A stretch of 64,000 nucleotides of DNA, from positions 1 through 64,000 of the forward strand of contig NZ_JANJOU010000003.1 in assembly GCF_024594815.1 (NCBI RefSeq), read 5' to 3'. The notes beneath the pieces were generated by a model. The model ran no database searches, was not told the origin of the DNA, and was given only the letters and a program-made list of their open reading frames with translations. Positions 1 through 18,148 of the stretch are shown in pieces; the stretch's first letter is position 1, and each line of letters begins with the position of its first letter. The position numbers were made by a program, and so were the translations under genes. The stretch is from Roseomonas populi. Lineage in GTDB: Bacteria > Pseudomonadota > Alphaproteobacteria > Acetobacterales > Acetobacteraceae.

Positions 1-1188
<1,188 letters not shown>

Positions 1189-1222
1189 TGTCGTGCCTCT
1201 GCCCGGATGGGTCTTCTATGGG

Positions 1223-1699
1223 TTACCAGCGGTAGTGGCTGAAAGCCTTGTTGGCTTCGGCCATCCGGTGAGTGTCTTCGCGCTTCTTCACGGCAGAGCC
1301 GCGGTTGTTCGCCGCATCCATCAGCTCGGCGGAGAGACGATCCTCCATCGTGTGCTCGCCACGCTTGCGGGCGGATTCGATGATCCAGCGGATCGCGAGG
1401 GCCTGCCGGCGTTCCGGGCGAACCTCGACGGGCACCTGGTAGGTGGCGCCGCCAACGCGACGGGAGCGCACCTCGACGGCCGGCTTCACGTTGTCCATTG
1501 CCTCGTGGAACAGGCGCAGCGGATCGCTATTGGCACCGCCACGCTTCTTCAGCGTGTCCATGGCGCCATAGACGATGCCTTCGGCGATGCTCTTCTTGCC
1601 GTCGTACATCAGCACATTCATGAAACGGCTGAGCACGAGATCCCCAAACTTCGGATCCGGCAGGACCTCGCGCTTCTCTGCGCGGTGACGACGCGACAT
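1223..1699 (-). CDS. rpsG: 30S ribosomal protein S7
   Basis: S7 nucleates assembly of the 30S head and contacts the E-site tRNA. The 158-residue product matches the family in length and in its N-terminal [10 protein letters not shown] and LVSRFMN-type core. It is 11 bp downstream of rpsL and 34 bp upstream of tuf, so the three are almost certainly cotranscribed. In the classical str operon S7 is also the translational repressor; no S7 target structure can be assigned here because the rpsL-rpsG spacer is very short. Confidence 0.97.
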   Translation of the reverse strand: MSRRHRAEKREVLPDPKFGDLVLSRFMNVLMYDGKKSIAEGIVYGAMDTLKKRGGANSDPLRLFHEAMDNVKPAVEVRSRRVGGATYQVPVEVRPERRQALAIRWIIESARKRGEHTMEDRLSAELMDAANNRGSAVKKREDTHRMAEANKAFSHYRW

Positions 1700-1710
1700 C
1701 TCTCAGTTCC

Positions 1711-2082
1711 TCACTTCGGCCGCTTGGCGCCGTACAGCGAACGGCGCTGGCGCCGCTTGGCGATGCCCTGGGTGTCGAGCACGCCGCGCAGGATGTGGTA
1801 GCGAACGCCCGGAAGGTCCTTCACGCGGCCACCGCGGATCAGGACGACCGAGTGCTCCTGAAGGTTGTGACCCTCGCCGGGGATGTAGGACACCACCTCG
1901 TAGCCATTCGTTAGGCGCACCTTGGCGACCTTACGAAGAGCCGAGTTCGGCTTCTTCGGCGTGGTGGTGTAGACGCGCGTGCAAACGCCGCGCTTCTGGG
2001 GGCAGCTCTGCAGGGCCGGCACCTTGTTGCGGCTCGGCTTCGGCTCGCGCCCCTGCGCGATAAGCTGGTTGATCGTCGGCAT
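1711..2082 (-). CDS. rpsL: 30S ribosomal protein S12
   Basis: S12 sits at the decoding centre and controls accuracy. The start is placed at the ATG opening MPTINQLI, the universal S12 N-terminus, giving 123 residues; a longer in-frame extension upstream is not part of the family. The segment [13 protein letters not shown] has the wild-type lysine associated with streptomycin sensitivity, and the second resistance site [10 protein letters not shown] is also wild type. It is first in the rpsL-rpsG-tuf unit, preceded by a 383-bp gap containing a candidate promoter and two strong hairpins. Confidence 0.97.
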   Translation of the reverse strand: MPTINQLIAQGREPKPSRNKVPALQSCPQKRGVCTRVYTTTPKKPNSALRKVAKVRLTNGYEVVSYIPGEGHNLQEHSVVLIRGGRVKDLPGVRYHILRGVLDTQGIAKRRQRRSLYGAKRPK

Positions 2083-2328
2083 GACGCCCCTTCGTGACCC
2101 TTCTACGTCCGACTTCATTCCAAGCGAAGGCGCCCGCCTGACCGCGCATGCGGCCCTGCGGGCTACTTCTCCGTCCCCGGCCTGACCCGCCCATTGAACC
2201 CGGTCTCGTTGGACCGTGTCCTTCTTGGAAGGCGGTGGCTACGGCGACGCTGAATGTCGTCGTCCAAACCCGTTCGAACCCGTGACTCAACCCAGGGGGC
2301 GATGCCGGTAGGTCCGTAGAGGGGCGGA

Positions 2329-2357
2329 CACCTACCCCCCCTGCCCCCATGAGTCAA
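2329..2357 (-). promoter_or_regulatory. Candidate promoter of rpsL-rpsG-tuf
   Basis: Read on the minus strand, TTGACT (2352-2357) is followed after 17 bp by TAGGTG (2329-2334). The -35 is near perfect and the -10 is weak, a balance common in alphaproteobacterial housekeeping promoters. It lies downstream of the two hairpins after rpoC and about 250 bp upstream of rpsL, implying a long leader. The -10 overlaps a bulged inverted repeat (2307-2316 with 2325-2336). Inference from sequence only. Confidence 0.4.
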
Positions 2358-2377
2358 GCATATTACGCAAAGTGAGT

Positions 2378-2412
2378 CGGGCGGGGCCGGGATACCATCC
2401 CTGCCCCGCCCG
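2378..2412 (-). terminator. Hairpin in the rpoC-rpsL gap, distal
   Basis: A perfect 10-bp inverted repeat (2378-2387 with 2403-2412, CGGGCGGGGC) encloses a 15-nt loop. It has no T-run on the minus strand, so it may be a Rho-assisted terminator or a processing hairpin ending the rpoC transcript just before the rpsL promoter. Confidence 0.4.
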
Positions 2413-2420
2413 ATGCCGGT

Positions 2421-2444
2421 CCGGCCGCCCAGAAGGGCGGCCGG
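2421..2444 (-). terminator. Hairpin in the rpoC-rpsL gap, proximal
   Basis: A perfect 10-bp stem (CCGGCCGCCC, 2421-2430, with 2435-2444) closes a tetraloop about 20 bp downstream of the rpoC stop. No uridine tract follows. It is the best candidate for the 3' end of the rplJL-rpoBC transcript. Confidence 0.55.
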
Positions 2445-2465
2445 ATTCAACGCGGTTACAGGTAC

Positions 2466-6704
<4,239 letters not shown>

Positions 6705-6757
6705 GGGGCCTTCCTTCTAAGTCCAGCCTGCCACGCTCTCGCGCGGCGAAATCAGCG

Positions 6758-6783
6758 GCCGGCCCCGCTGGGAAGGGGCCGGC
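6758..6783 (-). other. Hairpin in the rpoB-rpoC spacer
   Basis: A perfect 9-bp stem (6758-6766 with 6775-6783, GCCGGCCCC) surrounds an 8-nt loop. There is no T-tract and rpoC depends on read-through, so an RNA processing or stability element is more likely than a terminator. Confidence 0.4.
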
Positions 6784-6800
6784 GCGATCCTTGTCAGACC

Positions 6801-10994
<4,194 letters not shown>

Positions 10995-11103
10995 GCCAGC
11001 CCTGCGTCCCTTCGTCGTTCGGGGAGACCCGGGCGCCGCCGCGCGCCCCGCCCTCCCCGCATCACCACCGGCCCGCACCTGCGACCCGGCGAAAAGCGGG
11101 CGC

Positions 11104-11170
11104 GGGCGGAAACCCGTAGGTCTCCGCCCGGCCCTTAACCACTCTGTTCCCCCGCCCCGAGAGGCGGGGG
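11104..11170 (-). other. Paired hairpins in the rplL-rpoB spacer
   Basis: Two inverted repeats lie in the spacer: 11149-11156 with 11163-11170 (CCCCCGCC type, 8 bp) and 11104-11110 with 11123-11129 (GGGCGGA type, 7 bp). Position matches the partial attenuator and RNase III processing site known between rplL and rpoB in other bacteria, which sets the lower level of rpoBC. Function here is inferred from position. Confidence 0.45.
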
Positions 11171-11186
11171 ATAGCCGACCGAGGTC

Positions 11187-11570
11187 TTACTTGACCTCGA
11201 CCTTGGCGCCGTTCTCCTCGAGGACCTTGCGGATCTTCTCCGCCTCGTCCTTGGAAACGCCTTCCTTCACGGTCTTCGGAGCGCCCTCGACCAGGTCCTT
11301 GGCCTCCTTCAGGCCCAGGCCGGTGATCGTACGGATCTCCTTGATCACGTTGATCTTCTTGTCGCCGCCGTTGGCGAGAATGACGGTGAACTCCGTCTGC
11401 TCCTCAGCGGCCGGGGCAGCAGCCCCACCGCCGGCAGCCGGGGCCGCGGCCACGGCGACGGGCGCCGCGGCGGAAACGCCCCACTTCTCCTCGAGCATCT
11501 TGGAGAGCTCAGCGGCCTCCAGGACGGTGAGGGAGGACAGCTCGTCAACGAGCTTCGCGAGATCGGCCAT
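11187..11570 (-). CDS. rplL: 50S ribosomal protein L7/L12
   Basis: The stalk protein that recruits translation factors. The start is at [13 protein letters not shown], 127 residues; the upstream in-frame extension is outside the family. The N-terminal dimerisation helix, an alanine/proline-rich hinge near residues 35-55 and the C-terminal domain ([14 protein letters not shown]) are all visible. Spacing to rplJ is 88 bp and contains a 9-bp inverted repeat (11613-11621 with 11640-11648). Confidence 0.97.
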   Translation of the reverse strand: MADLAKLVDELSSLTVLEAAELSKMLEEKWGVSAAAPVAVAAAPAAGGGAAAPAAEEQTEFTVILANGGDKKINVIKEIRTITGLGLKEAKDLVEGAPKTVKEGVSKDEAEKIRKVLEENGAKVEVK

Positions 11571-11658
11571 GATGATGTCCTTTGATCTAATGGCTTGACT
11601 TGACGTTTGCAACCCCGGGTGCCGCCTTTATGGGCAACCCACCCGGGGATACGGCGTT

Positions 11659-12195
11659 TCAGGCGGCTTCCGCGCCCTCGGAGGACCCATCCTTGTCGGC
11701 ATAGGCCTTGAACACCCGCGCCAGCTGCCCGGCCGGAGCCTGCAGCACGCCCGCGATGCGCGTCGCCGGGGTCTGGATCAGACCCAGCAGCTGCGCCCGC
11801 AGCGTCTCGAGCGAGGGCAGCTCGGACAGAGCCTTGACGCCGTTGACGTCCAGGGTCTGCGTCCCGATCGCCCCGCCCAGGATCACGAACTTGTCGTTAC
11901 CCTTGGCGAACTCCACGGCGGTCTTCGCCACGGCCACCGGATCCTTCGACCACGCGAGCGCGGTCGGGCCCTTCAGCAGCGGCGAGATGCCCTGGAAGCG
12001 GGTGCCTTCGAGGGCGAGATTGGCCAGCCGGTTCTTCGCGACCTTGTACGTCGCACCGGCCGCCCGCATCCGGCGCCGCAGATCATCCACCGCCGCGACC
12101 GTCAGCCCGTTGTTCTGGGCGACGAGCACGAAGGAGGTGTCGGCGAACACCGAACCGAGGGTGGCGACGAACTCGCGCTTCTCCGTACGGTCCAT
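11659..12195 (-). CDS. rplJ: 50S ribosomal protein L10
   Basis: L10 anchors the L7/L12 stalk to 23S rRNA. The 178-residue product begins [14 protein letters not shown], with the typical core ([11 protein letters not shown]) and a C-terminal helix for L7/L12 binding. It is the first gene of the rplJL-rpoBC unit, separated from rplA by 321 bp that probably holds its promoter and autoregulatory leader. Confidence 0.96.
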   Translation of the reverse strand: MDRTEKREFVATLGSVFADTSFVLVAQNNGLTVAAVDDLRRRMRAAGATYKVAKNRLANLALEGTRFQGISPLLKGPTALAWSKDPVAVAKTAVEFAKGNDKFVILGGAIGTQTLDVNGVKALSELPSLETLRAQLLGLIQTPATRIAGVLQAPAGQLARVFKAYADKDGSSEGAEAA

Positions 12196-12516
12196 TCCCG
12201 TCTCCTACGAAAAGCCGGTGCCTGGTGGAGGGGCCCCGGCCGGTTCACACGGGGGCGACCCTGCAAGGAGCCACCCCGGTTCGCCTGTCAGATGAAAGCC
12301 GGAAGCCAAGCCAAGCCCGCCAGGGTAGTCCTGGCAGATCATCGTCTCTGGCACCCCGTCTCCCCGTTGCGGGCTCTCGCCCATTAAGGTCCTACCTTCG
12401 CAGAAGGATCGGCCACACCAGGTCTCGGACAGGTCGGGCGGGTTTCCCCGCCCTGCCCGCCCACCCTCGCGGGGTGGGCGAATTTCACGCCCCGGGCCGT
12501 AGCCCCGGGCAAAAAC
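12196..12516 (-). promoter_or_regulatory. rplA-rplJ gap with hairpins and probable L10 leader
   Basis: This gap contains a perfect 9-bp stem (12458-12466 with 12472-12480, CGCCCACCC), a likely 3' end for rplKA transcripts, and another inverted repeat at about 12436-12453. The remaining roughly 200 bp before rplJ is where L10-L7/L12 autogenous control acts in other bacteria. No individual promoter stands out enough to name. Confidence 0.45.
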
Positions 12517-13212
12517 TCAGGCGGAGAGGCTCGCCACGTCCACCTTCAGGCCGGGCCCCATGGAGGAGGACACGGCCACCTTCTTCACGTAGGTGCCCTT
12601 GGCGCCCGTCGGGCGGGCGCGCTGGATGGCGTCCACGAAGGCCTTGGCGTTCTCGAGCAGCTTGTCGGCCTCGAAGCTCGCCTTGCCGATGCCGGCGTGC
12701 ACGATACCCGCCTTCTCCGCGCGGAACTCCACCTGGCCGGCCTTGGCGGCCGAGACGGCGCCCTTCACGTCCATGGTAACCGTGCCGAGCTTCGGGTTCG
12801 GCATCAGGCCGCGCGGGCCGAGAACCTTACCGAGGCGGCCCACCAGGCCCATCATGTCCGGGGTGGCGATGCAGCGGTCGAAGTCCATCGTGCCGCCCTG
12901 GACCGTCTCCATCAGGTCCTCGGCGCCCACGATGTCGGCGCCGGCCGCGCGGGCCTCGTCGGCCTTCGGGCCGCGGGCGAACACGGCCACGCGCACGGTC
13001 TTGCCCGTGCCGTTCGGCAGGCCCACGACGCCGCGGACCATCTGGTCGGCGTGGCGCGGGTCGATGCCGAGGTTCATCGAGATCTCGATGGTCTCGTCGA
13101 ACTTGGCGTTGGCGTTCGCCTTGGCGGTCGCGATGGCCTCGGCCAGCGCGTAGTTCTTGTCGAGGTCAGTGCCCTCGGCGATCTTGCGGAGACGCTTGCC
13201 CTGCTTGGCCAT
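12517..13212 (-). CDS. rplA: 50S ribosomal protein L1
   Basis: L1 forms the mobile stalk at the E site and is the translational repressor of the rplKA unit in other bacteria. It has 231 residues and opens [14 protein letters not shown]; the signature [16 protein letters not shown] is present. The start lies 3 bp after the rplK stop, and its GGAGGG ribosome site is inside the end of rplK, so the two are translationally coupled. Confidence 0.97.
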   Translation of the reverse strand: MAKQGKRLRKIAEGTDLDKNYALAEAIATAKANANAKFDETIEISMNLGIDPRHADQMVRGVVGLPNGTGKTVRVAVFARGPKADEARAAGADIVGAEDLMETVQGGTMDFDRCIATPDMMGLVGRLGKVLGPRGLMPNPKLGTVTMDVKGAVSAAKAGQVEFRAEKAGIVHAGIGKASFEADKLLENAKAFVDAIQRARPTGAKGTYVKKVAVSSSMGPGLKVDVASLSA

Positions 13213-13215
13213 CGA

Positions 13216-13650
13216 TCAGCCCTCCACCACGCTCATGCCCATGGCGCGGGCGGAGCCGGCCAGCATCCGAACCGCGGCCTCTTCGGTCTCGCAGTTCATG
13301 TCCTTCATCTTCACCTTGGCGATCTCGGCCAGCTGCGTCTTCGTCACGCGGCCGACGACGCCACCCTTGCCCGGGGTCTGGCTGCCCTTCTCGATCTTCG
13401 CCGCCTTCAGCAGGAAGTAGGTGTTGGGCGGGGTCTTGGTGATGAAGGAGAAGGTGCGGTCCGAGTAGGCGGTGATCACCACCGGCGTCGGGGTCCCGGG
13501 CTCCATGCCCTGGGTGGCCGCGTTGAATTCCTTCACGAACTGCATGATGTTCAGGCCGCGCTGACCCAGCGCCGGGCCCACCGGCGGGGACGGATTCGCC
13601 TTGCCCGCGGGGATCTGCAGCTTGATGTAGCCGACGATCTTCTTCGCCAT
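13216..13650 (-). CDS. rplK: 50S ribosomal protein L11
   Basis: L11 forms the GTPase-associated centre with 23S rRNA and is the thiostrepton-site protein. The start is set at [16 protein letters not shown], the family N-terminus, giving 144 residues; an upstream in-frame ATG three codons earlier is also possible. The gene has its own promoter region (13788-13816) and a leader hairpin, because the unrelated allE gene lies upstream. Confidence 0.97.
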   Translation of the reverse strand: MAKKIVGYIKLQIPAGKANPSPPVGPALGQRGLNIMQFVKEFNAATQGMEPGTPTPVVITAYSDRTFSFITKTPPNTYFLLKAAKIEKGSQTPGKGGVVGRVTKTQLAEIAKVKMKDMNCETEEAAVRMLAGSARAMGMSVVEG

Positions 13651-13743
13651 CTCTGGCACCTCTCTCGATCAGAGGCCCGCGGTACCGGCGGCCCGCCCCA
13701 TAAGTCCGGGGCGCTGGCCTCCCGCGTTCCTGAAAACGCGCGG

Positions 13744-13775
13744 CGGCCGGGCGGGGAAAACCCCCGGCCCGGCCG
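13744..13775 (-). promoter_or_regulatory. rplKA leader hairpin
   Basis: A 9-bp GC stem (13744-13752 with 13767-13775, CGGCCGGGC) is extended by an inner GGGG/CCCC pairing around an AAAA loop. It lies between the rplK promoter and start codon. In other bacteria the rplKA leader binds L1; whether this hairpin is the L1 mimic is not shown by sequence alone. Confidence 0.4.
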
Positions 13776-13787
13776 GCGCGGGGGCGG

Positions 13788-13816
13788 CTTATAGGCGGCG
13801 CGGCCTCGCGAGTCCA
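13788..13816 (-). promoter_or_regulatory. Promoter of rplK-rplA
   Basis: On the minus strand TGGACT (13811-13816) is followed after 17 bp by TATAAG (13788-13793). It is the only AT-rich motif in a very GC-rich spacer, about 140 bp upstream of rplK. It restarts transcription after the allE gene. Confidence 0.6.
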
Positions 13817-13910
13817 GCAATAGTTTCATCCCCGGGCGGCACGGAGCGGGCAGGAGCTGCCGGCACCCTCGCCCAACCAGGCCCGCTCCGGCCGCTTGTT
13901 GTCGGGCCGG

Positions 13911-14678
13911 TCAAATCACGTCCCGGTTCACGTCCTTGTAAAGGAGGTACTCACAGACCTCGTTCCCCGTCGCGTAGATCTGCTGCGGCACGTAGGGCCC
14001 CATCCACACGAAGTCGCCGGTCCAGAGCTCGTGCCAGTCCCGCCCCAGCAGCTGCAGCGCCTGCCCCTGGAGCATGACCATCCCGTGCTCCATCACATGC
14101 GTCTCGATGCACCAGAAATGGGCGCCGGGCGCGTAGCACATGATGTTCATCTCGAAGTCCATGGGCATCTCGCGCAGCCCGATGAGGCAGTACCGCCAGC
14201 GCGGCCCGCTCTCCTCCTTCAGCGCCGTGTCCCGGTGCCCGACGATGACCTTCGGCCGCGGCACGCCGGCCGCGGGCTGATAGGCCTTGCGGACCCAGAT
14301 GGCCCGCGCCTCCCCCTCCCCCGCATTCCGCACGGCGTAGGGCACGCCCTGCGGCACATAGACATAGGCGCCCACGCCCAGGGCATGGGTCTCCCCCTCC
14401 ACCGTCACCTCCAAAGCTCCGGCCTGGACGTAGAGGAAGGCCTGGACCCCCTCGTCCACCGCCCCGGCGCTGCCGGTCCCGGGCGGCAGGATCAGCATCG
14501 CCTGGGCGAAGCGCGCACCCATCTGCCGGCTGGTTTGGAAACGCACGACAACGCCCGGCCAGTTCGGCAGCAGGCTGTCCATGATCCCCTCGGGCGGGAA
14601 GACGCAGTAGTTCGGCGTCAGCATCGTCCGGTTGTGGCCGATGATGCCGGGCGGAGGGTTCGGAGTGGGAACGCGCAT
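13911..14678 (-). CDS. allE: (S)-ureidoglycine aminohydrolase
   Basis: Converts (S)-ureidoglycine to (S)-ureidoglycolate and ammonia in the allantoin branch of purine catabolism. The 255-residue product has two cupin domains (about 65-125 and 175-245). The second has ETHVMEHG and the later glutamine in PQQIY, matching the E-H-H-Q manganese site of the plant and bacterial enzyme. Overall similarity to E. coli AllE/YlbA is evident, including the ending DVNRDV. The gene interrupts the normally contiguous nusG-rplK order. A strong terminator precedes it and rplK has its own promoter, so it behaves as a separate unit. No other ureide gene is in the window. Confidence 0.88.
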   Translation of the reverse strand: MRVPTPNPPPGIIGHNRTMLTPNYCVFPPEGIMDSLLPNWPGVVVRFQTSRQMGARFAQAMLILPPGTGSAGAVDEGVQAFLYVQAGALEVTVEGETHALGVGAYVYVPQGVPYAVRNAGEGEARAIWVRKAYQPAAGVPRPKVIVGHRDTALKEESGPRWRYCLIGLREMPMDFEMNIMCYAPGAHFWCIETHVMEHGMVMLQGQALQLLGRDWHELWTGDFVWMGPYVPQQIYATGNEVCEYLLYKDVNRDVI

Positions 14679-14777
14679 GGACCTGCCTTGAGAGTGATGG
14701 GCGTGGGCACCACGCCAGCCCTGTGCCGTCTAGCAAGTCGCCTGCCGCGCGTCCCGCATGAGTGCCCGGAATCGAAA

Positions 14778-14805
14778 GGGCCGCGCCGGAGAACCGGCGC
14801 GGCCC
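14778..14805 (-). terminator. Terminator after nusG
   Basis: A perfect 12-bp GC stem (14778-14789 with 14794-14805) with a tetraloop lies about 30 bp beyond the nusG stop and is followed on the minus strand by TTTC. It ends the secE-nusG transcript before allE. Confidence 0.75.
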
Positions 14806-14834
14806 TGAAAGGCAGCGGGGCGTTGCGCCCGGGA

Positions 14835-15371
14835 TCAGGCCTTCTCGACCTGCCCGTACTCCAGCTCCACCGGCGTCGCGCGGCCGAAGATGGAGACGGA
14901 GACCTTCACCCGGCCCTTCTCCTCGTCCACTTCCTCCACCACGCCGTTGAAGCTGGTGAAGGGGCCGTCCGCCACGCGCACGTTCTCGCCCACCTCGAAG
15001 GTGATGGCGGGGCGGCGCGGCTTCTCCACCGTGTCCTGCACCTGCTGGAGCATCCGCATCGCCTCGCGCTCCGGGATGGGGCTGGGCTTGTTGCGGGCGC
15101 CGAGGAAGCCGGTGACCTTCGGCGTGTCCTTGACGAGGTGCCAGGCCTCGTCGGTCATCTCCATCTTCACCAGCACATAGCCCGGGAAGAACTTGCGCTC
15201 GGTGTTCACCTTCTGGCCGCGCCGCACCTCGACCACCTCCTCGGAGGGGACCAGCACGTCCTCGATCCGGTCGGCCAGCCCCTTCTGGGCGGCCTGCTCC
15301 TTGATCTGCTGGGCGATCTTCTTCTCGAAGCCCGAGTAAACGTGGACCACGTACCACTTTTTGTCGGCCAT
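14835..15371 (-). CDS. nusG: Transcription termination/antitermination protein NusG
   Basis: NusG binds the beta' clamp helices of RNA polymerase and links it to Rho and to ribosomal S10. The 178-residue product has an N-terminal NGN domain opening MADKKWYVVHVYSGFE and a C-terminal KOW domain (GENVRVADGPFTSFNGVVEE). Length and start agree with the family. It follows secE after a 106-bp spacer. Confidence 0.97.
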   Translation of the reverse strand: MADKKWYVVHVYSGFEKKIAQQIKEQAAQKGLADRIEDVLVPSEEVVEVRRGQKVNTERKFFPGYVLVKMEMTDEAWHLVKDTPKVTGFLGARNKPSPIPEREAMRMLQQVQDTVEKPRRPAITFEVGENVRVADGPFTSFNGVVEEVDEEKGRVKVSVSIFGRATPVELEYGQVEKA

Positions 15372-15477
15372 GGCCGCGAAGCTCCCGATCTTTGGCGCCG
15401 CCGCCTCCGGCCGGGGTATCCCTAGGGCCTCCCCTGGGGCATCCCCTGGCCTCCGGCGCGGCGCGGAGAAATTGCCG

Positions 15478-15672
15478 TCAGGCGAATCCGAACAGCAGGC
15501 GCATGCCGGTTTGGATCACCCAGTCCGTCACGAGGAAGAACACCGCCGCCAGCGCCGACAGGGCAAGCACCAGCCCGGTGGTGATCAGCGTTTCCTTGCG
15601 GCTCGGCCAGGTGACGCGCCCGATCTCCTGGCGGACATCACGGAAGTAGCCCACAGGATTGAAACCGGCCAC
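15478..15672 (-). CDS. secE: Protein translocase subunit SecE
   Basis: Small essential subunit of the SecYEG channel. The start is placed at a GTG (15670-15672) preceded by a GGGAGGGGG ribosome site, giving 64 residues; a longer frame reaching the tRNA gene has a non-homologous N-terminus. The amphipathic motif FRDVRQEIGRVTWPSRKET is followed by one transmembrane helix (about residues 30-50). Its position between tRNA-Trp and nusG is the conserved one. Confidence 0.92.
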   Translation of the reverse strand: MAGFNPVGYFRDVRQEIGRVTWPSRKETLITTGLVLALSALAAVFFLVTDWVIQTGMRLLFGFA

Positions 15673-15759
15673 GTCAGGCCCCCTCCCGGCGCGGGGCCCT
15701 CTGGAGAGGCCCAGGGACGGTCCGGCGCCATGCCGAAAATGGTCATGCGCGGCCCGCCC

Positions 15760-15836
15760 TGGCAGGGGCGGAGGGTCTCGAACCCCCAACCTCCGGTTTT
15801 GGAGACCGGCGCTCTAGCCAATTGAGCTACGCCCCT
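15760..15836 (-). tRNA. tRNA-Trp (anticodon CCA)
   Basis: The cloverleaf closes with acceptor AGGGGCG pairing CGCCCCT, a D-arm GCTC..GAGC, an anticodon stem CCGGT/ACCGG with loop CTCCAAA and a normal T-arm. The discriminator is G and the 3' CCA is encoded. It is directly upstream of secE, as in many bacteria. Confidence 0.97.
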
Positions 15837-15899
15837 AAGGCAGGACCGCGCAGGGGGCGTGCCTTACGGCAAGGCGCGCCCGCTGTCGAGAGGGCGTGA

Positions 15900-16520
15900 T
15901 CAGCCAACCGCCAAACGATGCCCCGTGGCCCCCAGCGCGGCGCCCCAGGCAACCGGATCGCCGCGCCATCCATGCCCGTCCGTCTCCGTCACGGTGATGG
16001 CCTCGATGCCCTCCGGCACCGCATCCGGCGGGTAGTTCACGGCCAGAAGGTGGAAATCTCCGCCCGGCGCCACCCCCTCCAGCGCCTCCCGCAGCCGCGC
16101 CAGCGCGGCCGGGTCGTCGCTCTTGTGCCGTTCCCGCACGTAGAGCACCGGCCCCTCCGCCGCGGCCTTCCGCATCCGCCCGGCGAGATTCGCGAATCGC
16201 CCGGCCGCTCCGGGGATGTGCTCCTCCCACCCCGCCAGGATCGGCTGCCCCTGGCCCGAGGGGAAATCGTGCTGGTGCAGGATGCCCAGGCGCGCGTTCC
16301 GCACGGTCTGGATCACCCCCTTGTCGTCCTTCACCGGCTTGAGCTGGGCGGCGTCGAAGACCCGCGCGGCGTCCAGCCCCTCCTCCAGGCAGGTGATCAG
16401 CCCGGCCAGGGGCAGGATGAACCAGTCGAAGGGGTACTTCCCCTCGTGTCCGAAATGCAGGCGCAGGTTGTGCGTCAGGCGGCAGCGGGAGCCGAGGGGG
16501 ATGACATGGCGGAATTCCAT
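15900..16520 (-). CDS. DUF1796-family putative papain-like protein
   Basis: A 206-residue product. The N-terminus (HVIPLGSRCRLTHNLR, then YPFDWF) resembles DUF1796, which was proposed by profile comparison to be a papain-like cysteine peptidase fold; the cysteine of GSRC would be the nucleophile. Members often lie in surface polysaccharide clusters. The start at MEFRHVIPLG directly follows the stop of the upstream KpsS-like gene, so the two are coupled. It is the last gene of the glycan cassette. Substrate unknown. Confidence 0.65.
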   Translation of the reverse strand: MEFRHVIPLGSRCRLTHNLRLHFGHEGKYPFDWFILPLAGLITCLEEGLDAARVFDAAQLKPVKDDKGVIQTVRNARLGILHQHDFPSGQGQPILAGWEEHIPGAAGRFANLAGRMRKAAAEGPVLYVRERHKSDDPAALARLREALEGVAPGGDFHLLAVNYPPDAVPEGIEAITVTETDGHGWRGDPVAWGAALGATGHRLAVG

Positions 16521-16522
16521 GC

Positions 16523-17635
16523 TCAGCGCGGCACCCTCTCCATGTAGTCCTGGCACAGCACGCGCAGCACAGCCCGCTGGAAGGAAACCGGGTCGCGCGT
16601 GTCGATCCCGTACTGGTTCAGCGCCAGGAACAGGTAGCGCCGGATGAAGCCCGGATCATGCCCCGCCACCGCCGTGGCCAGCGCGGCGGGCGCCGCATCG
16701 GGGTCGGCCAGCTCCGTTGCCGCCACCCGGTACTCGGCCTTTCCCGCCGCGACCACGGGCTTCCCGTGCAGCAGCGCCTCGAACCCCACCCCGGAATTGA
16801 CGGTCAGCACCGCCCGCGCCCGCGAGATGAGCGCGTGGACTGATGCCCGGCTGACCGAGACCGGCCCCTCCGGCAGTGCCTCCAGGAAGCGGCCTACCGC
16901 TGGGTCCTTGCAGTGCGGGTGGCGCTTGATCACCACCGGCACGCCGGCCCCCGCCAGGGCCGCGACCATGCGCCTCACCCCATCCAGGTAGGGCGCCTCG
17001 AAGAGCTTCAGCGCGATCACCGAATCATTTGGTAGTTGAAGGGGCAGGAAAATGAACCCCTCCCCCTCCACCGGCACGGAGGCGTCCTGCCGGTACTTGG
17101 ACCGCCCCTCGGCCAGCCAGGGCCGGGTCCGCGTCTCGTGGAAGGCATCCGCGATGGCGGCATCCACCGCCAGCACGTCCCGCCGCTCCAGCCCCGCCAG
17201 CTCCGACCAGCCGGAATAGCCCAGCCGGTCGAAGGAGAGCATGTGCGGCAGGGCACCGGCCTTGTAGTGCCAGCGGCCCGTCGCCTTGCCGTTGCTGTGC
17301 CAGGTTAGCCGGACCGGCGGCCTCTCCGCATCGCCCCCGGGCAGCGGCTCGTGCGGGGAGTGCAGGAGCAGGGGCGCGTTCGCCTCCGCCAGCACCGGCA
17401 ACACCCCGTCCCGCAACTGCCGGTATTCCGGCGCCTCCACCCGGTGCGCCATGGTCCAGAGCGGCCGCGTCACCCCCTGCAGGATGCGGATGGCGGGCAT
17501 GGGGTCCGCCACGCGCCAGGTCTCGCGGACCATCTTGCGGACCACCGGCCAGAAATCCGTCCGCCCCTTCCAGAACACCGCCTCCAGCGCCGCCCCTTCG
17601 GGGATCGCCAGCGCGGATTCATCGGTCAGGGGCAT
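16523..17635 (-). CDS. Capsular polysaccharide KpsS/LipB-like protein
   Basis: The 370-residue product has no signal peptide and looks like a GT-B-type enzyme. Its C-terminal half carries KRHPHC and LTVNSGVGFEALLHGKPVV, a pattern of the capsule-synthesis family (KpsC/KpsS/LipB), whose members transfer Kdo or related sugars to lipid carriers of capsule. Donor and acceptor cannot be predicted. The start MPLTDESALAIPEG is 8 bp after the RDD gene stop; an upstream in-frame extension overlaps that gene and is less likely. Confidence 0.7.
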   Translation of the reverse strand: MPLTDESALAIPEGAALEAVFWKGRTDFWPVVRKMVRETWRVADPMPAIRILQGVTRPLWTMAHRVEAPEYRQLRDGVLPVLAEANAPLLLHSPHEPLPGGDAERPPVRLTWHSNGKATGRWHYKAGALPHMLSFDRLGYSGWSELAGLERRDVLAVDAAIADAFHETRTRPWLAEGRSKYRQDASVPVEGEGFIFLPLQLPNDSVIALKLFEAPYLDGVRRMVAALAGAGVPVVIKRHPHCKDPAVGRFLEALPEGPVSVSRASVHALISRARAVLTVNSGVGFEALLHGKPVVAAGKAEYRVAATELADPDAAPAALATAVAGHDPGFIRRYLFLALNQYGIDTRDPVSFQRAVLRVLCQDYMERVPR

Positions 17636-17643
17636 GGCGCGCC

Positions 17644-18075
17644 TCAGTCCCGCGGGGGCGGGTCCTGCACCACCAGGGTGCGGGCCAGCCGGTCGTGCCA
17701 GCACTGCCGGCGCGGGTCCCAGAGCATCCAGAGATAGCCCAGCCCCAGCGGAAGGCCGGAGACGATGTAGCCGATGTAGCGGGCCACCAGCCGCGGAAAG
17801 GGCGGCATACCCCCCGTATCGGCATCCACGACCCGCAGCCGCATGACCAGCTTGCCCGGCGTTGCCTGCCGCGTGACCCAGAAGAGGAGGATGATGAGCG
17901 CGGAGATGAGCTGGAGCAGCAGGTCCGCGCCGGGCGAGAGGTCCTGCCCGCCGCGAAGCCCCTCTCCCATCACGGAGAGGATCAGCCCCAGCGGCAGCAT
18001 CCAGGCGGCATCGATCAGCTGCGCCGCCACCCGCGGCCAGAACCCGGCCAGCTCCACACCGCGCCCATCGGACAT
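17644..18075 (-). CDS. RDD-family membrane protein
   Basis: A 143-residue integral membrane protein with three to four hydrophobic segments. The N-terminal arginine/aspartate signature (FWPRVAAQLIDAAW) and a later TPGKLVMRLRVVDADTG block are typical of the RDD family. Function of the family is not settled; some members are cation/proton antiporters. It lies 73 bp downstream of the ABC exporter and 8 bp upstream of the KpsS-like gene, so it may be part of the same transcript. Confidence 0.82.
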   Translation of the reverse strand: MSDGRGVELAGFWPRVAAQLIDAAWMLPLGLILSVMGEGLRGGQDLSPGADLLLQLISALIILLFWVTRQATPGKLVMRLRVVDADTGGMPPFPRLVARYIGYIVSGLPLGLGYLWMLWDPRRQCWHDRLARTLVVQDPPPRD

Positions 18076-18148
18076 GCCGCCCTCCACCCCGGCTCTTCTC
18101 CGTGGCGCGGCGGGGCTTGTCCAGCCCTGCCGTCGGCGCCCTGCGTCG

